Origin: Rehmannia glutinosa
Lineage: Eukaryota; Streptophyta; Magnoliopsida; Lamiales; Orobanchaceae
Assembly: GCA_016081115.2 (NCBI GenBank)
Contig: CM071930.1
Span: 7,917,419 to 7,981,418, forward strand
Reading direction: 5' to 3'
DNA: 64,000 bases
Shown: piece by piece, positions 56,778-64,000 of the stretch
Layout: each line of letters opens with the position of its first letter
How positions within the stretch are numbered: position 1 is the stretch's first letter
Program-made: the position numbers and the translations under genes
The notes under the pieces: generated by a model
Told to the model about the DNA's origin: nothing
The model's database searches: none
What the model saw: the letters and a program-made list of their open reading frames with translations, nothing else

Positions 56778-58300
56778 TGGTCGTTCCACACCTTTGGCAA
56801 TAAGGGGTTGTATCCGTAGATCTTCGGTGCGGTCAGTACTTACCGGAGTCTACCATGAGCCGTTTTCCACATAAAAACCCGAACTTTTGGAGGGACTTCA
56901 AGATTCCAAATCCACTTCCAAAGAGGTGATGGTGATCCAGATTGACCGGGCAATTAAGTGTTTGGGCGCTCGGCGATAAGCAACTCTATAACCCGATTTC
57001 ACGCTATATTTACCATTTGCGGAATAATGCCATGCAATCCTATCCTTGCAACCAATATGGATCGAGAGGGATCTTAAAATCTCGCGAGCAATATGATCGG
57101 CATGATCGGTTGACCCTTTCAACATCCCATTTCGTCCCTTCATCATTTATAAGGTTCCTTACTAACAAATCGGGAGGCCAATTTCCACTTGAAATGTGTA
57201 CTCTAAAATCTCTTTCCCGGGCAGCCATGGGTCTTGCCACACCCTCACTTGTTCTCCATTCCCAATGACCCATCTAATACCCTTCAAAATGATCTCCTAC
57301 CGCCACAATGCTTCGCCATGTGTGGCGGGGTTGTAGCTAATTGTGGCATTTAGGAAGTCCGTGTTCGGGTAGTAGCGGGCTTTGAGGATCGAGCAAGAAG
57401 TGATTCGGTATCTTGGATTAACCGCCAAACATGTTTAGCGAGCATGGCTAGATTAAAAGCGATTAGGTCTCAAATCCAATTCCTCCGTGCGATTTGGGCT
57501 CGCAAACTGTTTGCCACGGAGCCAATGAATCCTTTTTTCCACATTTTTTTGTCCCCACCGAAGTTTGATATTAAAGAGTTCATTTGATGACAAACATCTT
57601 GGGGCAATTGGAAACAGCTCATGACGTATGTAGGTATCGCCTGTGCCACACTCTTGATTAGAACCATTTTCCCAGCTGTCGACAACATAATTGATTTCCA
57701 ATTTTTTAATTTTTTCTTCACTCGGTCAATAAGTTCTTGAAAAATTGCTTTTTTTTTGGACCCCTACACGGGCGGGTAGCCCAAGTAAATTAGATGCTTC
57801 TCGACGGGTTTCACACCCAAGTGGTCCGCAAGTCTAGTAGTTGTTGATCCCAAAACGCCTTTGCTAAATGTGATCTCTGACTTGTCGAAGTTAACCACCT
57901 GTCCTGACGCCTCGCCATAGATTGTGATAATGTTTTTGATTTCACGGACCTCTATCTCATTTGCCCTCCCAAAAATAATACTGTCGTCGGCGAAGAAAAG
58001 GTGGGAGATTGGTGGTGCTCCTCTGCAAAGTTTCGCACCATGTAGCCTCCCGCTAAGTTCTGATCTCCTGATTAAAGCTGAGAAAGCTTCTGCACAGAAA
58101 AGGAATAAATAGGGTGAAAGAGGATCTCCTTGACGGAGTCCTCTAGAAGGGCGAAACACAGGACCAGGAATACCATTAGTGAGCACAGAATAAGACACAG
58201 TAGAAACACATCGCATGATAAGTCCGACAAAATTATGGGGGAGACCAATTTTACACATGACCTGTTCGAGATTGCCCATGGAGCCAATTCTTTTGGAGGG
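56778..58300 (-). pseudogene. LINE reverse transcriptase to zf-RVT domain (inverted part)
   Basis: 58306-57764 reads LEQVMCKIGLPHNFVGLIMR, RPSRGLRQGDPLSPYLFLFC and the catalytic HLFFADDSIIFGRAN (F-A-D-D, standard for plant L1), then NFDKSEITFS. A shift leads to KLKNWKSIMLSTAGKMVLIK and SVAQAIPTYVMSCFQLP (57710-57580). Near 57150-56780 DRIAWHYSANGKYSVKSGYR and WKWIWNLEVPPKVRVFMWK mark the zf-RVT region. It would copy LINE RNA at the target site; several shifts make it inactive. Confidence 0.88.
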
Positions 58301-59070
58301 CCTCACCGCTCAGATTGGACAACCTTTTGCATACTACTACTGCCTCTATTGCTGATATGCTCATGGTAATCTCAAAAATGAATAACAATGATGGTGAGTG
58401 CCTTTTTGCTATGCTTTTATGGGCCTTATGGCGCGCTCGGAATGTCCTCATTTTTCAAGGTAAAGAAATGTCTCATATGCGGTGCTTTGATATAGCTTTG
58501 AGGTGTTTGAATGACTTCCCGAGCAACAAACTTAGAGGCGGAAACAACCAGCCATGCCCCAACAAATGGATTGGACACCCCCTCTCCAGGAAGGACACTT
58601 CAAAATAAATACGGATGCATCGGTTATGAAAAATGAGGAACCGGACTTGGAGTCGTGCTACGGGACCCGCCGGCAACATCTTGCATACTAGATCGAGCAT
58701 CTTCTTACGGTCGACTATTCTGTGGAAATTGCCGAGGCATTGGCTTGCGCGGAAGGGGTTGCTTCTCGCGCGGGATCTCCACTCGATCATATTCACCGAA
58801 ACGGATTGCATGAAGGTTGTTCAAGCTCATAAATGACCCACAGTCAGACCTCTCATACTTTGGGACCATCATAAATGACATTCGATCTATTGGAAACAAA
58901 CTTCTCTTCATTTTTCATTTTCATTTTCACTCGAACAAGCTAATACGATAGCTCATAATTTAGCTAAATTTGCCTTTTCGAATTCATGTAATGGTTTTTA
59001 TTCTGGTTCACTACCCCCCGAACTAGACTTTTTGTATTTTGCTGAGGATTTCTCCTCTGAAAGTTGAATG
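58301..59070 (+). pseudogene. LINE C-terminal RNase H domain
   Basis: LFAMLLWALWRARNVLIFQG opens the segment after the zf-RVT. GPAGNILHTRSSIF, ARDLHSIIFTETDCMKVVQA and QANTIAHNLAKFAFSNS (up to about 58985) are the RVT_3-type RNase H of plant LINEs, with the D-C-M block. It ends EDFSSES stop at about 59065, 18 bp before poly(A). Frameshifts near 58610 and 58835. Confidence 0.85.
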
Positions 59071-59206
59071 AATTTCGTTCTCAAAAAAAAAAAAAAAAAA
59101 GATCTAAGCTAAGATTTACTTAATTATATTTGGAATATAAATATCCAATAATTGTAGATTTACCAATTCCCAATTTTTTTTATTTTTTTCTCTTTAATTA
59201 ATTATA

Positions 59207-59215
59207 GGGCCCCAC
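59207..59215. promoter_or_regulatory. TCP-type site upstream of the HLS1-like gene
   Basis: GGGCCCCAC fits the plant TCP consensus GGNCCCAC. It is 13 bp upstream of the first TATA box. A single short match; binding is inference. Confidence 0.35.
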
Positions 59216-59227
59216 CTAAAAATCAAG

Positions 59228-59235
59228 TATAAATA
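59228..59235 (+). promoter_or_regulatory. Upstream TATA box of the HLS1-like gene
   Basis: TATAAATA, followed by a pyrimidine-rich stretch. Transcription from here would include a short upstream ORF at 59284-59310. Confidence 0.5.
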
Positions 59236-59283
59236 GAGCACTACCCTCTACTCCAATCTAAATCCTCCCTCACAAAAACTGTA

Positions 59284-59310
59284 ATGATGAAACTTATTTC
59301 TCTAGCCTGA
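59284..59310 (+). promoter_or_regulatory. Possible upstream ORF (8 codons)
   Basis: ATGATGAAACTT... to TGA encodes MMKLISLA. It would be in the leader only if the upstream TATA is used. Confidence 0.3.
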
Positions 59311-59449
59311 AATCTCTTTTCTTCCTTGAGATCCTCTTTTGAATTCTCTAGGCCTTTTTAGCATTTCTTTTTCCCAAATTTCGATAAGATTTTATTTTTT
59401 TCTGACTTCATAATCACGTTAATATAGGTCCTATAATTTATCCCCCACC

Positions 59450-59457
59450 TATATAAA
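59450..59457 (+). promoter_or_regulatory. Proximal TATA box of the HLS1-like gene
   Basis: TATATAAA, about 128 bp before the first in-frame ATG. A start near 59480 gives a leader of about 100 bp without upstream ATGs, so I favour it. Confidence 0.55.
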
Positions 59458-59577
59458 CACCTCATTTGCAAGGCAAACCTACTTGCAGAAACAAAAACAA
59501 AACCCACCTTATATTTTCAAAATTTGGGCTGTGTTTTTATTTTTTAATAATTTGCTTAAACGGATAAAAATTTAAGT

Positions 59578-61569
59578 ATGTATATTGACATAGGGGGAGA
59601 AATGGTGGCGGAGGGCGGCGTGGTGGCGGTGGTGGTGGTGCGAGAATACGACGCGAAAAAAGATTGCAGGGCTGTGGAGGAAGTTGAGAATAGGTGTGAG
59701 GTGGGGCCCAGTGGGAAACTCTCCTTGTACACCGACCTTTTGGGGGACCCAATTTGCAGGGTCCGCCATTCCCCTGCTTATCTCATGCTGGTAAATTAAT
59801 TACCCCAAAAAAAAAATCATTTTTCTTGTTTTCAAATTATATATTCAGTTCGATAAATGATTACAAGTTTTATTTCAGGTGGCGGAGATGGTGGTGGTGG
59901 GCGGCGGAGAGGATAAAGAGAGGAGAGAGATAGTGGGGATGATAAGGGGTTGCATAAAAACCGTTACGTGTGGGAAAAAACTCTCCAGAAATGGCAAAAA
60001 CTGTTCCACTAAATTACAACCACCTGACCCAATCCCTATCTACACTAAACTTGCCTATATATTAGGCCTCCGTGTTTCTCCTTCTCATAGGTAATTCAAT
60101 TTCTCCACTTTTTTTTTTCCTTGCATTGAACAATGTTTTTTCTTATTTTAGTAAATATGCTTCAAAAATGATCATTTCTTTTCCAAAAATGGATTTTACA
60201 GGACACCCTTTTCCCACTAGGCATTAATTATCAATATCCTAGAAAGTACTATGAGCTAGTCGGACGGAAGGCTAAAAGAACTTGATTTGATTGGTGTTGG
60301 GTGGGACCTGAATCGAGTTAGATGAAACTCAATTGAAAAAGAACCTATATGTATACAAGGGAAAATTAGCCTCTAGGCGCCAAATCTGGGTTAGACTAGA
60401 ATTTTTAGAATACTAATTTTACATGACACCATTTTTCCACTAAACACCTAATTATCAGTGTTCTGAAAGTATTAGGCGTTACTCGAACGGTACCCTAGAT
60501 TAGGCCTAGATGGAATCTGAGAAAGGTTAGTTGAGGTCTAATCGAAAAAAAAAAAACATAAGCAAATAATAGGAGTCTAGCAACTAGGAGGACAAATTGA
60601 GATTACACGATGATTTTTGGAACAGTGCAAGTTTAATTTTTTTTAATTGTTTGTTTCTTAAATAAGTAATTACTTTCTCATTATTTTATTTTGACGTTTT
60701 GCAGGAGAATGGGAATTGGGTTGAAGCTAGTGCGCAGAATGGAAGAATGGTTCGGAGAAAATGGCGCCGAATATTCTTACATGGCCACCGAAAACGACAA
60801 CCAAGCTTCCGTTAAACTCTTCACTCAGAAATGCGGCTACTCCAAGTTCCGTACGCCGGCGATTCTAGTCCAGCCCGTGTTCGCCCACCGTGTCGCGATC
60901 GGAAAACGGGCCACGATCGTCAAGCTCAGCCCCGCCGACGCGGAGGTCCTCTACCGCCGCCGCTTCTCCACCACTGAGTTCTTCCCCCGCGACATCGACG
61001 CCGTTCTGAACAATAAGTTGAGTCTGGGAACTTTTCTCGCCGTGCCGAGGGGGTCGTACGACGCCGTCTCGTGGCCGGGCGCCGCCGGGTTCCTGGCGGC
61101 TCAGCCCGAGTCGTGGGCGGTGCTCAGCGTTTGGAACTGCAAGGACGTTTTCCGGCTGGAGGTCCGCGGCGCGTCGCGCGTGAGGAAAGCGCTGGCTAAA
61201 ACGACGCGCGTGGTGGACCGGGTTTTTCCGTGGCTCCGTTTTCCTTCTGTACCCGAGGTTTTCAGGCCGTTTGGGTTTCATTTCTTGTATGGGCTTGGAG
61301 GGGAAGGCCCAAATGCGGGAAAGTACATCAAGGCGTTATGTGGGCTGGCCCATAATTTGGCTAGGGAGAATGGTTGTGGAGTGGTGGCGACGGAGGTGGC
61401 GAGCCGGGAGCCGCTCAAGTTAGGGATTCCACATTGGAAGAGTCTATCGTGCGCGGAGGATTTATGGTGCATTAAGCGGCTAGGGGAAGACTACAGTGAC
61501 GGGTCTGTGGGTGACTGGACTAAGTCACCCCCTGGTCTGTCCATTTTTGTTGATCCCAGAGAGTTCTAA
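59578..61569 (+). CDS. HLS1: HOOKLESS1-like GNAT N-acetyltransferase (three exons)
   Basis: Exons 59578-59790, 59879-60090 and 60705-61569, with GT-AG introns (gtaaattaat...tatttcag and gtaattcaat...gttttgcag), give 429 residues; an in-frame ATG at 59602 would give 421 (Arabidopsis HLS1 is about 400). REYD (22-25), CEVGPSGKLSL, LLGDPICRVRHSP, GMIRGCIKTVTCG (91-103) and LGLRVSPSHRRMGIG (133-147) form the GNAT fold; RRMGIG is the acetyl-CoA binding R-x-x-G-x-G. The C-terminal half keeps RFSTTEFFPRDIDAVLNNKL, PESWAVLSVWNCKDVF, DEDLW-like AEDLWCIKRLG and ends GLSIFVDPREF, all characteristic of HLS1 proteins. In Arabidopsis HLS1 acts in ethylene- and auxin-dependent apical hook formation, probably as a nuclear acetyltransferase; that role is from family knowledge. 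Exon 3 is much more GC-rich than the surroundings. Whether it is the HLS1 or an HLS1-like paralogue cannot be decided. Confidence 0.93.
60187..60560. repeat. Diverged direct repeat in intron 2 of the HLS1-like gene
   Basis: attttacaggacaccctttt at 60192 and attttacatgacaccatttt at 60416 start two blocks of about 140-170 bp that also share attatcaatatcct / attatcagtgttct and ttagatgaaactcaa-like words. Both contain c(t/a)cga-rich parts and end in A-rich sequence. Probably two related repeat insertions or an intron duplication. Confidence 0.7.
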
Positions 61570-62266
61570 CTTTTAGTGTGTTGTTTTTTAGGCTCGAAAA
61601 GAATCTAATTTTGCGTTTAAAAAAAAAAGGCAAAAGTCCTTTTGTTTTTTTGTTGCTTAGGGGTTAAATTTATGAATATTATGAGGTGGGGGGATAAAGT
61701 AGTGGAGAGGAATAGAATGGAAAAATTTAGAAGATATGAATCGATCGCCTTTTGATTTTATTTTTGTAAAAGGGAATATCCCTCTCCTTTTTTGTAAATT
61801 AAATGTTGTTTGTTTTACAAGATCCTCATTCAGCCAAACAGATCAGTAGGCACCTTTTTCATCAGATATTCTAAAGTGCGATGAATTGAGAGCATACCAT
61901 ATAAGATAGAGCCCAGCTGTGAAATATATGTAAACATCTTGGGCAATTTAGGGCACTTCAGATCTTATATTTTAATTCGAATTTCGTTTTGTTTTCTATT
62001 TAGGAGTGTTTGCAATTACTAAACAAAAGTATTTTTTAGCGTTTGGCTGAAAAAATCGTCATTTAGTGTTAGCGAATGTCAAATTACTTTAAATTACTGA
62101 TTTACTTTTGATTTGACAAGACTTCTATAACTTTTCGCTAAACACTATCTAATTTCTAATTTTTCAACTACTTTTACTTCTGTTAACATAAATCATTTTT
62201 TTCTAAACCAAATGTTTTTGCGAACACTCTCCTTTAATATGTATTTTACCATATAAAATATCAAAA
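61570..62266. other. 3' flank of the HLS1-like gene
   Basis: Terminator-side region of the gene with an A-run at 61620-61629. No other gene is visible. Poly(A) signals cannot be chosen with confidence in this AT-rich DNA. Confidence 0.5.
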
Positions 62267-62278
62267 AAAACATACATA

Positions 62279-62552
62279 CCCTACCCCCTTGGCAAAACCG
62301 AGCGGTAAAGAGGGATTGACAAGCTCGCGCTGTCTTTCAGTTGCGTGGGTTCGATTCCTAGTTGAAGCAGCCTCGTCACGCTTTTAGTCTGAGGTCAATC
62401 TGGTAGGGGATAATTGGGTCCTGGTTCCACCCTAAACGTCCGAGCACATCCCGCGATTCATCTCCAGTTTGGCCTCTAGTGCTGGCAGGTTCAGAATTAG
62501 TCGGTGTTGGGCACACCTAATGTCTGGGTTACAAAATAAAATAAAATAAAAT
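62279..62552 (+). mobile_element. tRNA-derived SINE
   Basis: A-box-like ggcaaaaccgagcggtaaag (62291) and B box GGTTCGATTCC (62348-62358) near the 5' end, then a tRNA-unrelated body and an (AAAAT)n tail (62533-62555). Perfect 12-bp duplication aaaacatacata at 62267-62278 and 62553-62564. 274 bp, with the body words gtaggggataattgggtcct. Confidence 0.9.
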
Positions 62553-62564
62553 AAAACATACATA

Positions 62565-63455
62565 ACCTGAAAGAGATGAGTGCATATATGCAATGTTTGT
62601 TAGTGATTTGTTATATTTGGGCTAGTGACGAGAATAGGAGAAACCAGGGGCGCTCAGTTTGTGAAGGCAGTATTTTTTTCATGGATAGAACAAAAGGGAA
62701 TTTCCAAATGTGGGGGGTCCAGAAGTTGCATGGACCAGGGGTATTGTACCATGATGATGCTTGGTGTTTTTCGTTTGATTATATATGTTGGATTGAAAAT
62801 GGGTTTGATGGATTCTTGGATATAATTCGGACTTTTCAAATAATTTCTCCTTTTCTTTGTCTGGAAAATTGGAAATGCACCATAGAAATAGTATTTTTAG
62901 CCAGGTTCGATTTGGTTACACTTAAATCAAACACAGCGATTACACATCTATCATATAATTGAATTGGTTGGATAATTTGGTTACATGCTTAGGATAGGAA
63001 TTAGGATTTGAACAAAAACTCATGCATATTGAATATATTTATGATACCAGTTATGTCGCCAAAATTTAAAAAAAAAAAAAAAAAATTGGCTCACAATCAC
63101 ACAATTATGCCATGTATTCGTGTTCATATACTAGGATGGCCCATTTAGATGGAGGAATTTGAAATTTCAAGGGATTTTAAATGAATGGATTTCAAACTCC
63201 TTGAATTTGAAATCCACATCTTGTTTGGATGATGTGGAATTGAGTAGGGAATTCAAATCCATAGTAAATTTTAATAAAAATTTAAAAACTCTATTCATTT
63301 TCTTAATTGATATTTAATAAATTAAAATAAAAGATATAATTTTATTATTTTATAAATGTGTATAGTGTGTGTGTGCAATGTGTGTAAATATGTATAGTGT
63401 TTGTATGTGTAAATGTGTGCAATGTGTGTTAGTATTTGTAAATGTGTGTAGTGTG
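62565..63455. other. Spacer with repeats
   Basis: 62576-62962 is open for 128 codons but has no recognisable motif. An A-run is at 63067-63085. From about 63150, repeated ggatttcaaa / tttgaaatcc words belong to an element that continues beyond the hAT MITE (see 63930-63980) and may have its other end off the window. (GT)n-rich sequence flanks the MITE. Confidence 0.5.
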
Positions 63456-63804
63456 TAGGGGTGTAAACAAGTTGAGTCGAGCCGCACATGGTATTGTTCG
63501 AGCTTGTTTGAATTTTAAACGAGCTTCAAAAATTGTGTTTGAGCTTGTTTGATTATTAATCAAATCGAGCTCGAACGAGCTTTGGTCGAGCCGAACACGA
63601 ATCGAGCTTGAGTAACTTGATATTTTTACACATATTTTATTCTTTTTTTACTAATCGAGTCAAGCTCGAGCCGAGGTTTACAGCTTATCAAACGAAAAAA
63701 TGTGTTCAAACTTGTTCGTTATGTTAACGAACCAAGCTCAAACGAGCTTTTAACGATCGATCTCGAATCGAGTATCGAGTAGCTTGGTTCGTCTTTCAGC
63801 CCTT
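63456..63804. mobile_element. hAT-type MITE, 349 bp
   Basis: Ends TAGGGGTGTAAAC and, complemented, AAGGGCTGAAAGAC. gtagtgtg flanks both sides (63448-63455 and 63805-63812), 8 of 8, though the surroundings are GT-repeats so chance is possible. Interior has cgagctcg(a)acgagc words on both arms, typical of a widespread plant hAT MITE. Confidence 0.75.
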
Positions 63805-64000
63805 GTAGTGTGTGTGCAATGCATGTTAGTGTGTGTGCAATGCATGTTAGTGTGTGCAATGTGTGTAAATGTGTGCAATGTGTGTAGTGTGTGTAAATTG
63901 CATTTGAGCATAAAGGGCGGGAAAAATAATGGATTTCAAATGACTAGATTTTGAGAGGGATTTAAAATCCTTTGAAAATGAACTAAAATATAAAGATGGA

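Larger units (their letters stand above)
56778..59100 (+). mobile_element. L1-type LINE with 5' inversion (twin-priming structure)
   Basis: The target duplication agatctaagcta is perfect at 56766-56777 and 59100-59111. The right part (from about 58305) is the LINE 3' end in plus orientation with an 18-A tail (59083-59100). The left part (56778 to about 58300) is the preceding LINE segment, RT to zinc-binding domain, in minus orientation. In LINE order the two parts are consecutive, which is the result expected from twin priming. 5'-truncated; frames are broken. Confidence 0.92.

Noticed and set aside
56778..58300. Separate minus-strand LINE
   Set aside because: No poly(A) or duplication of its own; the shared target duplication and consecutive domains make it the inverted 5' part of one insertion.
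62290..62360. tRNA gene
   Set aside because: Boxes A and B are present but no cloverleaf or acceptor stem; it is the head of a SINE with a target duplication.
62576..62962. 128-codon plus-strand frame
   Set aside because: No recognisable motif, no promoter or homology that I can name, AT-rich codon use; most likely chance.

Overview
The window is nuclear DNA of a flowering plant, most likely a eudicot. It is AT-rich, has plant-type introns, and is packed with plant retrotransposon lineages (Tat, Athila, Sirevirus-type copia, L1-type LINE, tRNA-derived SINEs) and small inverted-repeat transposons. I see one intact host gene, a HOOKLESS1-like N-acetyltransferase at 59578-61569 (+, three exons). 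Almost everything else is a layered stack of transposable elements, most with frameshifts, stops or deletions. No species can be named from the sequence.

Layout. 1-9893: a Ty3/gypsy Tat-lineage element on the minus strand. Its 5' LTR is at 8804-9893, followed leftwards by gag, protease, RT/RNase H, a second archaeal-type RNase H and integrase, an 80-bp tandem array, and an intron-bearing antisense gene on the plus strand with its own TATA box. Its 3' LTR lies off the left edge. 9899-13755: AT-rich spacer with MITE remnants. 13756-21762: a composite Athila insertion (LTR stub, 3' internal part, full LTR, 5' internal part, partial LTR) with one 5-bp target duplication around the whole. 21768-25743: spacer holding a GAGACGGTCTCAC inverted-repeat element, a putative solo LTR interrupted by a hAT MITE, and other repeats. 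25744-25921: a LINE 3' scrap. 26002-29675: a Mutator-like non-autonomous element carrying a solo Athila-type LTR. 30263-30770: a SINE and a small hAT MITE. 31017-39734: a CACTA-like MITE split by a complete Sirevirus-type copia element (31100-39512). 40147-40739: a hAT MITE. 42145-42346: a hairpin MITE.

43087-54405 is a second nest on the minus strand. It holds a 5'-truncated copia element fused to an Athila element that has lost RT to integrase. The Athila 5' LTR, together with some internal sequence and host flank, has been tandemly duplicated (1755-bp unit), and the host sequence looks like yet another copia LTR. 56778-59100: an L1-type LINE with a 5' inversion (twin-priming structure) and a 12-bp target duplication. 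59112-61569: the HLS1-like gene and its promoter. 62279-62552: a tRNA-derived SINE. 63456-63804: a further hAT MITE.

How it fits together. The gene sits at the right edge of a region that has repeatedly trapped elements. LTR pairs, nesting order and target duplications give a relative history. I found no unknown enzyme system, operon, CRISPR or defence locus. The most unusual signal is a recurrent GC-rich palindrome motif (CACGGGCCGTGC type) clustered just upstream of the TATA region in three Athila-type LTRs and scattered at non-homologous places inside Athila coding and spacer DNA. A different palindrome (GACCGGTC type) occupies the same place in the copia LTR. Many element frames are broken by single-base indels, and residual assembly error cannot be excluded from sequence alone.
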